From Progne subis subis (lineage: Eukaryota; Chordata; Aves; Passeriformes; Hirundinidae), in contig JAKJHU010000158.1 of assembly GCA_022316685.1 (NCBI GenBank), positions 657,493 to 721,492 of the forward strand: a stretch of 64,000 bases of DNA. Direction: 5' to 3'. The notes below the pieces were generated by a model that had not been told where the DNA came from, searched no databases, and was given only the letters and a program-made list of their open reading frames with translations. Each line of letters begins with the position of its first letter. The stretch's first letter is position 1. Below are positions 38,064 through 57,397 of this stretch, piece by piece. The translations under genes were made by a program, and so were the position numbers.

Positions 38064-39264
38064 AAGACACAATGGATGCTCAAGAGGCCTCACAACTATG
38101 CTAGTTCTGCAAGAGATAGAGTAAAATATTGTTCATGTCTCAGGGGAATGCACAGAGCCTCCCAAAGCAAACACAGCGTAGAAGTGCACTGGATCAGATC
38201 CGTTACCTTCCCCATCAGCACGCTGCTTGACCTAACCCTCAGCAAGGGAATGTTAGAAGTTTAATTATCTAAAGGTTAAGTCTAACATTTTTACAGGTAT
38301 TGTATAAACACTTGATATTATTTTACATAAAACTATCAGACTAAATGGACTTTTCAATAGCTTCTAGTCTCTTGTTTAATGAGGCTGCTGTTTATTCTAG
38401 AAAGCCAAAATCATGAGACCTTTTCCTCCAATTCCCTACTTGAATTAGAAAAATTCTCTCCATTCACCCTGATCTCCAATTCTTTCTTAATCAGCTCTGA
38501 AATTCACTTAGGATTCCTTCACAGCACAGCTGCTTCCACCCTCCAAGTCCCTCTGTACTTGTTGGCAACCCCTCTCATTAAGGGCTTCCAGTAGCATCCG
38601 CACACACAATCCCTGCTTTCATTATCCATGATTCAGCCACACACAACAATAATGAAAACTCTTTCTCTCCAAGATGTGTGTGGTACCCAATGAAGGACTT
38701 GTCTTTCGTTTGGAATCTCTTTTTCTTTTGTTCATCTTTTATATGTCAGACTTAGTCTGGTAATTCAAATCCATCAAAATCATGCATCAATCCCATTTCA
38801 GCCACTAATGATACTGCCTTAACTGCCTGGCCATAAGGTGTCATTAACACAGAGCTCTCAGTCAAAATGAATTTGACTTTTACAGGCAAAGTAGCACGAG
38901 AAACTAAAGGATCTCTTAAGAAATCTTGTATTTTTTCTTCAGCACAGAGATAACTTGCTACTTTTCCATTCAAGATCAAAGAAGGGAAATAACACAAGGA
39001 GACAAAGACAGAAGAAAGAGAGACAGACTATTTGAAGCTTCAATTTTCTAACTTTTTCTTTCAGATCAGTACAATCACTGAATTCACTCTATAGAGAAAG
39101 AAGATTTAAAAAAGGAGGTTATATATGACCAAAAAAGGACTCTGGGAACTCTGCAGATGTGTTTAAACCTACTGTACTTTACAATTCTTATTTCAGAAGT
39201 AAAATGATAAACAAAAAAACAAAGCACTTTTAATCTTCAAAGCAATGTATGATCAATAACAACT

Positions 39265-39412
39265 TCACAGCACTCGATATTTAAGGATCATAATCTGTAT
39301 TTTACTCCAGGAAAGAAAGATGTGTACAGAATAAGTGATCTGCCCAAGTCCAGCACTGAACTGGAGATGGAACTCACACATCACAGGCTTGTTTGTTAAA
39401 CACAAACCCATG
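39265..39412 (+). mobile_element. Ancient SINE-like (MIR/CORE type) fragment
   Basis: An AATAAGTGATCTGCCCAAG phrase and a following GATGGAACTCAC-like segment recall the conserved core of MIR-type SINEs (GTGACTTGCCCAAGG). It is heavily diverged; the call is by recall only. Confidence 0.4.
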
Positions 39413-40395
39413 CTTTCATTTAGCAGCTGTTCTTTTGTTATCAGTTTTTATTTGAGGAAATCATTATTATAATAAATAGATTATGGACTTTTTTCCCAGT
39501 CCCTGCAGAAACATTTGAGATGGTGGTGGAGATACATCCCAGGATTATTTAGGAAAATACTTAGCACAACACACCAATTAACTTACTATGCCTGAAATCA
39601 ATCTAACTATTTCAAGAGGTTACTAAACTGTCTGTGAGAGTCAACACATGAATAGCTTCGTATCAGCAGCAGTTTTCTTGTTAAATCACATTTATGGTCA
39701 GGGCATTCTGCAGGACACAGCCAGTCTCTGGGCAGAGCTCTGATTTTTGACCTTTCACAGCTTCTGAGAAGTCTGACCTGACACACTGAATCTGGCAATA
39801 CTGGCCACTGGTCTCAGTCTCCTCTTTGTCCATCTAAACCACCAGAGATCCTTCCAAGAGCAGAAGCAGCATGACGTTGGAAAGATTTTCAGTCAAGGAT
39901 CAATTCAATTGGAATGTTACAACTGCCCGCAGTACAGGAATTTGCAAAAATCCTGAAATATTTACAAACCAATTAAAAAAAAGTTTCTCCTGGAAACTTA
40001 CACCTCTCAAACTACAAGGAAAAAGATTTTCATGTCATTGTACTGTAAACTTTTTGTGAGTGCTGAGAGATTTAATTTACATAGTAATGCTGCAAGCAGG
40101 CTGGGGGTGTATGGGGAGAGCTCCTTAGCACCAGTAATGAGCAGAAAGGAAAAGAAGGCAGCTCCAGTCCCCACAGACCTTTTTGTTTCCCATAATTTCA
40201 GAGTCTCATAATGCCTTTTAATAAGCTGCTCTCAGCTATGAAGCTGCAATCAGTTTTTGTCAGAGAACACAATGCTGTCCCAGACAGGAAAATAGTTCTG
40301 CTGGAATGGACAAAAGACCCCTCCTCAATAAAGGCTTTTAAAAAACAGGGAGAACAAAGTTGTATCAGTGAAAAACAAATTATGCTGTCTACACC

Positions 40396-41557
40396 ATGCA
40401 TCCTTTCATTTATTAAATGCCACGTGTCAAAAGTATATCTGTTAAAGCAAAATACAGTCTAGACACACATTTTCTAGTCTACTCCAGTCCTAGTTTACAA
40501 TTAGACACTCACTAATTTATAGGGTATTTATGCCCTGTAAGTGCACTCTAAATGACGACTGATCACGTTAATTTTCTGTTTATAGTCTATGCTACCCACT
40601 TAGTCTCTGAGCTAAATTTCAACTACATTAGATTGCAAATCCTCCTATGCCAAGTTCATTCAGGATCCAGTGGAGGCACAGACCCTCCCCTCTCCAGGGC
40701 ACCACCACTGAGACTGAGCAACACTTGCACTGATCACATAATGGGAGCTTTTCCCCCCCTTTTAAAAGTTGTTTCTGCTTGCAAGCTATTTCATGCCCCC
40801 TCTGAAGTAATAGCATGCACTCATACACCAGAGCTGAAGGAAGAGCATCTCACTGCCACGTCCTGTCCTATCGATTCCCTGTCCTTTCAATACACAAGGT
40901 TAAAGGGCTGCAGAAGCCTCCCCACAGGGCTGCCATTGTCCTCAGCCAGGGCCCCGACACAAAGTGCTCATTCATGTGCACGGCAAACAAGCAGCCAAGG
41001 GCCAGTCATCAGCAGCCAGGCTCATTTTGGGTCTTCTGCAAACAGTTTGTAGAAAGATGGCATTTCAATAAACTACATCCATTTTCCAAAGCGTCAATGC
41101 TTTCCTAGCACAAACTACTTAGCAGGGAGTCCAGACAAAAATTAAGACAATGTGAAGAATTGCCCAAAAGTCACCAGGACCACTTCTTAAAAAGATCTGC
41201 TTGCTACAACCACATGCAAAAAGATTTTAAGTTTTAATAGTTAGAGAAATACACATTCAGAAAAGTTCAAAAGAGCTGACTCTTTCCAAAGACAGTCATA
41301 CCATGCTTTTGTTTTAGAGTTCCACTTAGTGTTCAGCCTCAGAGCTTGTATTATTAAAGGGTACAGACACCAAGGTTCCAAAGTGCACTTAAGGCTGTTT
41401 ACTTCGTATCTTCTGGTTAAGCACCCAGTAAGTTTAGGCCTTGGGTTTTTTGTTTTGCTTTGCTTTTTTTCAACATGTTCAAAATAGAAAAACCAAACGC
41501 AGTATGACCAAAATCCAATGCTGCTGATAACTGGAGACACAAGCCTCATGAACCGCT
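40396..41557 (-). other. LZIC: LZIC 3' UTR (provisional extent)
   Basis: The sequence follows the LZIC stop on the minus strand. A minus-strand AATAAA occurs at 40409-40414 (3' UTR about 1.15 kb) and an ATTAAA at 41233-41238 (about 0.32 kb). Which is used is unknown. Plus-strand open frames here are shadows. Confidence 0.4.
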
Positions 41558-47280
<5,723 letters not shown>

Positions 47281-47900
47281 CCCCTTGGAACGCTCATCAG
47301 GACAGCGCGGTGCGGGGTGTCTGAGGCGTGCGGACACCTCCGGTAGCGCCCGCGGGGGAGAAGCAGCGCTCTGGAGAGGAGAGAAACCCCCGCTCTGGAG
47401 AGGAACCCGCGCTCCCCGGGGATCGACCCCGGGCAGACAGCGCCGGGCCCGGCCCGGCCTCACAGCGCTCTGAGGGGCCGCGCCACCGCGGGCGAGCTGC
47501 AAGAGAACGCGGCCCTCCCTCGGACAGGGCCGAGCGCGGAGCACCGAGAACCTGCGGGGAGGAAAAGGCGCTAGCGAGGCCGGCTGCCCGTCCCTGGGCT
47601 AGGCTCCGGCCCCACTCTTCCCTCCGCCCGCCCGGCCCCGGGCCCTCTCACCCCTCAGCCGGGCAGGCCGCAGCAGGGCGGGCTCATCCCGGGACTGCGG
47701 CGCCGCTTCCGCCGCGCCCGGGCCAATGAGCGAGAGCGGCCGAGCGGCGGGGACAGCGCCGGGGAGAGCGGGGACGGCGCCGGGGACAGCGGGCACAGCG
47801 CGGGCCCGGCCGAGCGGGACAGCGCCGGGGGTGAGCGGGGCCGGGGGTGCTCGCTGGGCGGGGATCGGAGCCTCGTGTAGACCCCCGGGGGCGGAGAGCT
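47281..47900. promoter_or_regulatory. CpG island, divergent LZIC / NMNAT1 promoter
   Basis: One CpG-dense block lies between the divergent LZIC and NMNAT1 genes. On the minus strand a donor GTGAGAGG (exon end 47652) can end a noncoding LZIC exon. On the plus strand GTGAGCGGGG at 47831 can end a noncoding NMNAT1 exon. A CCAAT box lies at 47724-47728 between them, so the two starts are probably within about 150 bp. Confidence 0.8.
47740..47830 (+). other. NMNAT1: NMNAT1 noncoding exon 1 (candidate)
   Basis: CpG-rich sequence ends at donor GGG/GTGAGCG (47831). The next credible acceptor is TTTCTTTTAG before 49737. The start point is not visible, so the 5' boundary is a guess. Confidence 0.45.
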
Positions 47901-49736
47901 GCGGGAGGGTGTTAGTGAAGCGTCCAGCGACGCCCACATCATGCTTGTATTCTGTATATATGCCGATATATAAACATATTTGACAGATGTTTGCCTCTGA
48001 AACATAAATGACGTTGAGCAAAGCAACCTTACGTGCTCATCTCCGAAATGTGTCTGGCAGGTTGTGTTCCCGAGCCATCCCAAGACCTGCTGTAGGCACA
48101 TTTTGATGTCTTTTAGTGCAAGGTGAGTTTATAAGGCAATGATTGCCTGTTTCTGTAAACTGTAAAATTAGCAGCATGGATAGGGAGATTTGACTAACTC
48201 CCGAAAAGGCACTCTATTTCCATCTTAAAATTTTCTACATTTTTTGCACTTTTTTTTTTTTTTTTTAAGGAAAAAATATCAACCTTTTTCAGTTCTGCAG
48301 CATGAGTCACTCTGTTGAAAGTAGGATTTGTGCATTACAACGGCAGTCTAATTCCTCTCCTCCCTGTTCCCATAGTAACTCTCCTAGCTGTGCCCCTGTG
48401 AAAGCTGCATTTCAAGTGCCACCAGCCCTTCCTCTGCTGAGCTACTCTGCAGTAATGAAGACTATTTTAAAAGTTCACGTAACTATTGAAAGCACAGGAA
48501 AGTGCTAGCACTTACAAACTACGAAGCCTTGCAAGCGTTCCTTTTATTCGCGGGCTGTTTGATGTTAGGACACAGTCACTGTTACAAGGTTTGACTGTGA
48601 TGGTGTCTCAGCGCTGCGGGTGCTGTGAACATCACTCAGCCTCTCTGTAAGGGAGACACAATGTCAGGGTGACCTTGTGGTGATGTTGCTGTAGAAGCAA
48701 CGGAGACAATTCTGTGCTCCTCGGGATGTCTCAGGCATCTTGCAAACAGCAACAGCCCATTGCATTTCTCCTTCGTTGGGCCAGATGTGGGAAAACATCT
48801 TGGCAAGCCAGAACATTCTCAGAAAAGAACACAGAAGCAAAAATGTGTGTGAGGTGTGAGGAGAAAGTGAAGTGTGAGGAGAAATTAAATGATAAATAGT
48901 GAAATGTCCTTATGTTCATCAATTCTTAAGCAGCTTTCTGAAACTGAAGCTCAGAATTGCAGCAGAACTGTGGTATTTTAGAAAAGGGGAAAACCCCCAG
49001 TATTCAATTGCAACTTTTACTAAACTTCTGTAATTTCTATTCTTCTCTTACCTTTTCCACTGGTACTTCCACCTAACACCTGCTGCAACACAAAGCGGAC
49101 TGGCTTTTTTCATGTTTAGTCCATAGCACTCTCTTCCCACATATCATGCTGAATGATATAAATCACCCCCTTTACATTTTATATTTCAGAAAATGTAAAT
49201 AAATCCCAAATGAAGAAATGTTGATGCTGTTCGCCTCCAGAATTTAATGTAATATAATATGTGACACAGTCTTGGTTTTATAGATCATGCTGGAAAGGCT
49301 CACTGCAATTTAGAGTAGCAAGACTAGGAATAGTCACAGGAGGTTCTATTTCTCCCTGTAAGCACTAGAAGGAAGTTACTTAAGAAGGAAGTTCCCTGCC
49401 CACATGTTTCTTGGCAGTTGATTGGCACTGGCATCTTCAAAAAGGTGCAAAGTTCTAATAAAGTTTGTCCTGCAGTCAGGACAAATAATCTCTCCACATG
49501 AAGTTTAAAAGTATGAGCTGCTTTTCTTCAGAGTGGGGAGTACACTGTCCTCTCTGGGCAAGCAGTGATTTCATATTTCAATCACTTAGAAATTGGACAA
49601 AGAAGCGTCACATGAACAGTCACAGGCCAGGCTGATGGAAAAATACAACATTCAATTTGATCTTGATATTTAATGTCCTGCTTAATGGCAGCACGAGTAA
49701 GGAACAATGACTCTTTTTTTATCCCATTTCTTTTAG
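47831..49736 (+). other. NMNAT1: NMNAT1 intron 1
   Basis: About 1.9 kb between the candidate noncoding exon and the start-codon exon. It holds a T-run near 48250. No other exon was recognised. Confidence 0.6.
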
Positions 49737-49784
49737 CGGCTGGTACGTGGCACCAACGTTCTCCACTTGTCTCCGTTGTTGTGA

Positions 49785-51658
<1,874 letters not shown>

Positions 51659-52440
51659 CTGCTGAGAAAAACACTGCCTTTCAGTACAGGAGAGTGTTTC
51701 CGAGGGGTTGCTTGGGGGTTTTTCTTAGGTAAACAGGGGGCTAATTCTGTACATATAGGGTTAGTAAGGGGGTTTGGTGCACTCGGTGACTGGACCTGCA
51801 CAGCCTTTTTCAAGTCCAGTAATAAGATTTTCACGTTTTAATGTTTTGTTCCAGTGCACTGAAGTGAGTATCAGAATTCACATCGGTACATGAAAATTGC
51901 AAATGTATAAGCAAAACAAATGAATGTTCTGGTTAGTTTTAACTCGAACTGCTCTATTTATAAAACAATAACACAAATATTTTTTAATAACTTACAGTGT
52001 CTTAACAAAGTTATCTGGTTTCAAGATGTACCATTTACTTAGAGTAAATGTATATAATTTTTTTTTTTTTTTTAATTGTCAACATGTGATTCACCTCAAA
52101 AAAATAATTTAGCTCTATCCTGGAAGGGAAGAATTTCCTCCTGGCTGAAGTGGTGCTAGATATAGCATGCTTTGAGCTGCTTGCCTTTGAGATGCAGCTG
52201 TTTGTTTGTTGTTGTGCAGTTTGCTTCCAGAAATGTCTTGTACTTTACTTTTCTTTTCATGTTTCCAGGGCTGTAATATTAAGCTCAGTATTGTTTCTGA
52301 TGGAAGGACCAATCTACCTCAGGAACTGATTTAAAGCCATTGATTTAATGGATAGAAATTAATAATAGTGTCATTGCACTGATTCTCAGACACTTGTCCC
52401 TTAATTACAAATAATAAAGCATCTTTTAATTTTGAGCCAT
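51659..52440 (+). other. NMNAT1: NMNAT1 3' UTR
   Basis: AT-rich sequence after the stop. An AATAAA at 52413-52418 gives a 3' UTR of about 770 nt. A 16-18 nt T-run is at about 52056-52073. Other weaker poly(A) hexamers cannot be ruled out. Confidence 0.6.
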
Positions 52441-54600
52441 AAGTAGAATATAATTATATACAGCCAGAATTGTTTTCTGTTACTAGAGAGAAAATGGGAG
52501 AATATCATTACTGATCATAAGTGAAAATTTTTTTTTTTGCTAGAAATCTGGTTTTGAATCTAACAGTGTATTGTCTATATTATGTGAACATAAGCTAGAG
52601 AGACACTGTGACTGTTGTGGTGATAGAATTTTATCTCCCTTTATTTGCTGCTATCTCATTTTTGTTTGGATTATGTGCCTTGTTAAGAATGCCAAGGTTT
52701 GCAAGCCACTTTCTCATGGGTCAACAGCTCTTTCATGGGATCTCTACGAGAAGACTCTGGTCATGCTGTTCAGATGAAGAAAGCCAGCTAAGAGTGAGAC
52801 TCTCCAGGCAGGCAGACAGGCAGGATGCTGTTGGGCAAGGCTGGGAGCAGGGACATGTTCCACGGTTGTGGCTGGCTGCTGGGTATGGCCCCCTGGTTTT
52901 ACTGGTGCAGCACTGGAAGTACTGCACACAGGGCATCTCCTGTTCCAGTTAGAAACACCAGCACCACAGCCAGTGCTGTGGCTGTTCAGGGATGGCACAC
53001 AGGTCAAACCTGCAGGAGTAGACTCTTGTCAGACCTGAAAGAGCACACGGGGCCCTTTCACCACACGTGTCATTTAGACTCAAAACATTTTATTAATGCT
53101 GCAGCAGGACCCACTTGATCTGCTTCTGTAATTAGACCATGTCCCTAGGAGAATCTGTTAGATGCTCAGTGCTTCAGCAACTAGTATGGGAATGGCAAAA
53201 AGTATTTCCATCAAAGTAAAATCAGAAATTTGAAGGGAGAAAGAAATGAACCATCATATGATGTGGTCAGGGCAATAGGCAGTTCTTAGAAGCTCCATAG
53301 GCAATTCCGTGGCTGAGGCTTGTAACCCTGGTGCCCTTTAGAGGTCTTTGTGTGAGGTTTAAGTACTAATTTGCAGAAAGAAGGACCACACCCCGCACCA
53401 TCTGCAAAATTTAAATTAAAATGTTACATCTGGACTTTGACACAGGAGTTACCGAGTGCTGACTTCTCTTTGCTTGCAAGAGTCAGTAGTATTGCAACAG
53501 TGCTTTACTACCATAACCTCAGAACACCAAATTGTGGGTGAAATGTTACTGTTTGAGTGGAGAAGAAACAGTAATTTTCATTTCTTGGTGGCATTCCTGG
53601 TTTAGTGTAGACTAGAGAACAATACCCAGCTGCAAACAGGAAAGAAGCTTTGACGTCCTGAGTTCCTACTCGCATGATTCTGTGAGTTCTATGGATCAAA
53701 CTGCCAGCTGCAAAAACAGAGCTACACTTTGGGGAAACTTCTGTGCAAAATATTGTCCTTCTTATTCAGCCTAACACAAGTCAGTAAATAAATAAATGTA
53801 GTAGGTAAAGGTGTGTTTACTCACCTCTAAATCCCTTGTTTTCTCACTTACAAATTCCTTAAGTCCTTTCTCTTCAAAGTAGAACATTTTTTACTCTCTT
53901 TTCAAAACGCATTGCTGGGTCATCAGGGATTTCTATCATTTCTTTGCTGAAGGTGAAGTCCAACACTGAAGCTTCATCTGCATCGTGTGCTCTACTGCCT
54001 GTGTGTTCTGCCATAATGTGTGGCATATAATAAAGCGTCAGTGGGAACAGCTCCTGTATCAGCTCTCCTGTACGTGGAGAGGACAGAAAGCAAAGGCAGG
54101 AGTTACATCTATATACACAGATTACTTTTTGAGTTCTGTTTACTGTTCACTCCAGACATAAACCAACGTGATATAATTCTTATCTCTGTGCCATAGGCAT
54201 TGCTTTAAAATTCGTTGATATAATACGATCCACAGTTAAACAGCCAATCCGTGTCTGTTCAAGTACAGCATGTTTTTACAGGGGTACATCAGCTTTTCAG
54301 CAAATATCTGGATTTCAGATCATAAAGCCCCAGATCTAAAAAACTTGCAGGAAATCTTAGTAATGACAAAATCAGTTCCTTTAAAGTATGCGAGACGGAC
54401 AAAATGGTTTAAACCAGTTTTTGGCTTGCATTGTGGCTCTTGGGCTATTAACATTTGCTCCACACAAAGATTTCAGACACGGTGAACTTTTCCCCCCAAG
54501 ACAGCTGAAGCCATTCTACAAACACCCTCTCACCCACTGGCTCAGCAGCAGCACCCTTCCCCTCCAGCAGAAAGGTCCTGGGATGGAATCCCACCCACAG
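52441..54600. other. Intergenic NMNAT1-RBP7
   Basis: About 2.2 kb with no recognised exon. A small GGCAGACAGGCAGG-type repeat lies near 52807-52824. The RBP7 proximal promoter begins at the right end. Confidence 0.65.
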
Positions 54601-54607
54601 GCTGCTT

Positions 54608-54614
54608 TATAAAA
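54608..54614 (+). promoter_or_regulatory. RBP7: RBP7 TATA box
   Basis: TATAAAA lies 60 nt upstream of the RBP7 ATG, which places the start site near 54640 and gives a 5' UTR of about 35 nt. No CpG island surrounds it, unlike the other four promoters in the window. Confidence 0.85.
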
Positions 54615-54673
54615 GGCCTGGCTAGAAAACTACACTTGCATTTTTGACTGGACCTTCCTTCTACTGTCTGGCA

Positions 54674-54746
54674 ATGCCTGTGGATTTCAGTGGAACCTGG
54701 AACCTTGTCAGCAATGACAACTTTGAAGGTTATATGGTGGCCTTAG
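54674..54746 (+). CDS. RBP7: RBP7 coding exon 1
   Basis: ATG at 54674-54676; the exon encodes 24 residues ending GYMVAL plus G, then donor GTAGGT. Length is 73 nt, the family norm. Confidence 0.96.
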
Positions 54747-56146
54747 GTAGGTAAAAATACCTGCTTCTGTCCTTCCTCCCTTCCCCCATAAGGGTCTTCT
54801 TGAATTTTAAGGACTGCCCTTCATTTCTCCCTATTTAAGGGTAGTGCAGAGAGTTCTCGTTAATTCTTTCATTGCCCTTGACAAAGGATGAGAATAGGCA
54901 TTAACCTCTTGCTGAGTGGGGGTGAAGTCTGAAACCAAGTTTGGGTGTCTCTGTGGGGGAAGCCAGCTCTCTCCAGGAGTCTTCTGGCTCAAAGTCCTGG
55001 AAATCTTTCATAGGAATTGTGCAACAACTGAGCAATCTGCTCTTCAAAGAGTAAAACGTACAAGAGGACAACTTAACCTGTGTAACATGCAGCTTTAAAC
55101 AAAACGTTCCAATAAAACAACAAAATGCTGCATAGAAGTAAGGTCAAATTACCTAAGAAATGCTTCTGGTGGTAATAAAGGTTAATTCCTGGCTGCCAGA
55201 ATGGCTGGTGATAAATACAACTCTGATTTTTTTGCCTTCTGTCCAAGGTATTGACTTTGCAACACGCAAAATAGCAAAAATGCTGAAGCCTCAGAAAGTG
55301 ATCAAACAAGATGGTGATTCATTCTATATCCATACAACTAGCACATTCAGAGATTATTTGCTTGAATTCAAAGTTGGAGAAGAGTTTGAGGAAGATAATA
55401 AAGGCTTGGATAACAGAAAATGCAAGGTAAGAGCGAATATATGAGGCTGTGACAAAATTAAGATGATGTGATCAATCCAGATACTTGAGCTGAAACTGTT
55501 TCGAGAATAAAATTTGTAGTGCAAGACAGCAGTAGGAGCCAGAGTTACAGACAAGGAGTGTCACTTTCACTCAGGAGTAATATCTAGATCCTCTTATCCA
55601 GGAAAATGCACATTTTCTACAAGCATTTTGCAGAACTGAGATAGACATGCAGAAACATCCTTTTGCTTCCTGTTCTACAGAGCCTCGTTACCTGGGAAAA
55701 TGACAAACTTGTCTGTGTCCAGACTGGTGAGAAGAAGAACAGGGGCTGGACTCACTGGCTTGAAGGGGATGACCTCCACCTGGTATTGACTTCAAATTTC
55801 TACTAACTCTAACTCTGTATGGTGAAAATTAAATTTAATGTGGTCATGACGTGCATGCTCTAGCTCTGTAGGATGTATAATGGATGATATTTTGTGAGCA
55901 CATTCAGCTTTGAAACAGCTTCACTGTTTCAGTGTAATGGGTAGCCAAATTGAGAAAGTTAAGCATAGGTTATTAGTATGGCCAGAGCAGTGACAAAGGA
56001 TCTGTGTTCAATTTTGGAAGCAGTTTCTTTGATTTCTATATATATCTATACTCTTGGGTTTTCTCTTTATTTTTTTTTTGGTTTTTTTTTGGTAGGAGCT
56101 TCGTTGTGAGAATCAAGTATGTAAGCAGGTCTTCAAGAGAGCTTGA
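54674..56146 (+). CDS. RBP7: RBP7, cellular retinol-binding protein IV, four coding exons, 134 aa
   Basis: RBP7 is a cytosolic retinol carrier of the intracellular lipid-binding protein family, a 10-strand beta barrel. Exons 54674-54746, 55248-55426, 55681-55782 and 56096-56146 join to 134 codons, the same as human RBP7, with the family's standard four-exon pattern (24 codons+1, 179 nt, 102 nt, 51 nt). Visible landmarks are [50 protein letters not shown] and the tail [16 protein letters not shown]. The His at residue 109 (108 in mature numbering) replaces the Gln of CRBP I and II, as in CRBP III and IV. Position between NMNAT1 and UBE4B supports RBP7 over RBP5. A TATA box lies upstream. Confidence 0.96.
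54747..55247 (+). other. RBP7: RBP7 intron 1
   Basis: A 501-bp phase-1 intron, donor GTAGGT, acceptor TTCTGTCCAAG. Nothing else is seen. Confidence 0.92.
55248..55426 (+). CDS. RBP7: RBP7 coding exon 2
   Basis: Begins GT ATT GAC TTT (IDF) and ends NRKCK before GTAAGA. Length is 179 nt, residues 25-84. Confidence 0.97.
55427..55680 (+). other. RBP7: RBP7 intron 2
   Basis: A 254-bp phase-0 intron with acceptor CTTCCTGTTCTACAG. No other feature is seen. Confidence 0.93.
55681..55782 (+). CDS. RBP7: RBP7 coding exon 3
   Basis: Begins AGC CTC GTT ACC TGG (SLVTW) and ends GDDLHL before donor GTATTG. Length is 102 nt, exactly the family norm. Reading through the donor would give seven extra residues and a stop, so it is spliced. 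Confidence 0.94.
55783..56095 (+). other. RBP7: RBP7 intron 3
   Basis: A 313-bp phase-0 intron. The acceptor is preceded by long T-runs broken by GG, ending GGTAG. Confidence 0.9.
56096..56146 (+). CDS. RBP7: RBP7 coding exon 4
   Basis: Encodes [16 protein letters not shown] and TGA at 56144-56146. Length is 51 nt. It is too short to stand out as an open frame and was found by the VCKQ-F motif. Confidence 0.94.
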   Translation, partial: ELRCENQVCKQVFKRA

Positions 56147-56350
56147 ATCTGTGTGGTGTGCTGGGTCCTGCCTGCAGGGACAGCTCTGCACAGGAGCCTC
56201 CTGTCCAGTGAGGGCTCTACGGACAAGAACTGACTCCTGCAGCTATTAACCTGAATAGGCTGAAGTTTCTGGCTCAGGAAATAAGTCTGTTGTTAAAGCC
56301 AGTGTTAAAGGTCTGATTTTTGCTAATAAATGCCCCAAACCAAACTAATC
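56147..56350 (+). other. RBP7: RBP7 3' UTR
   Basis: A canonical AATAAA at 56325-56330 ends a 3' UTR of about 200 nt. Confidence 0.75.
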
Positions 56351-57361
56351 TTAAGTACCTTGCTTTTGAACATATTTTTGGAGGAAAAAAAAACCAACCC
56401 AAAACATAAGTGATGAGGCCTGGGTCTCTAGGTAATCAAAAATTAATGAAAAGAAGAAAGCCTGCTTGGAAACAAGCCTGTGGTCAAATCCCAGAACCAC
56501 GAAGGTGGGTCTGAACCATGAAGATTCCAGTCTGCAAAATAACTGAACCCTGTAAGCGCATATACAGAGGGAAAACAATGCTGCTTTAGTTAAGCTTTTT
56601 TTGCATACAACTGTTAATTAGATTAAATGTTTTTCTTTATGACCGTGTGCAATATTGCATGGAAAAGTTTTTCTTGTGTGAACATGTAAGTTGTCAGATA
56701 AACTAGGTAGTTACAAATGAAATGAGTTGCTGCATATTCTCGGTTGCATATTCTTGAAGAACTGTAGCTTAAGCTTAGTAACTTAATTTCTTCATGTGAA
56801 AAAAGCAGTCCCTGACATTTGGAAACAAGTAGCACCACATTTCTGATAATTCTTACTGGTTCAAAATGCTTAAAGCCATCATCAGAGTCAGACAAAAGCT
56901 GTTGAAGCATGGAAGGCTTTTGGTTAGATTGACGCCCTCCCCTAATTACTAGACCTGTATAAATTTAAACTGGTTTCCAAAATAAAAAAGACTAACAGTC
57001 TTTATACAGTCAGGGAAATGTGGGTAAAATGCCTGTTGTTTATGCTGTGGATCCTGACAGCGTCTTCCTTCTGGCAGTGGGGCAGCAGCCCGGCTCACAT
57101 CGGTTAATAAAATGCAGCAGCAGGCAGTTTTCTGTGCCAGCGGATGGCGCTTCTGCAGCGTGGTGCTCCTCCGCGGACCTTGGCCGGCTCTCACCGAGCC
57201 AGGGGTTCCTACCTACAGCGCAGATATTCTCAAAGCCGCTGCTTCCGAGCTGCGCTCCCCGGTAAAACCGCTGTCACACGCAGCAATGACCTTCAAGGAC
57301 AGAACTCCCCAGAGAAGCACTCGAAGGGTTTTATTCAAAGGTGTTTCAGACCACTTCAATT

Positions 57362-57397
<36 letters not shown>

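Larger units (their letters stand above)
36901..40395. other. Intergenic: CTNNBIP1 promoter to LZIC 3' end
   Basis: About 3.5 kb of AT-rich DNA. It holds a perfect 41-bp tandem duplication at 37982 and an ancient SINE-like piece near 39.27 kb. An 81-codon minus-strand open frame at 38752-38997 resembles nothing I recognise and is probably chance. Confidence 0.6.

Noticed and set aside
40552..41052. 166-codon plus-strand open frame
   Set aside because: Antisense to the likely LZIC 3' UTR, no domain recognised, codon use looks random.
55783..55806. Read-through end of RBP7 exon 3 (seven more residues then stop)
   Set aside because: The 102-nt exon size is the family standard and a proper exon 4 with VCKQVF exists at 56096, so this is intron.
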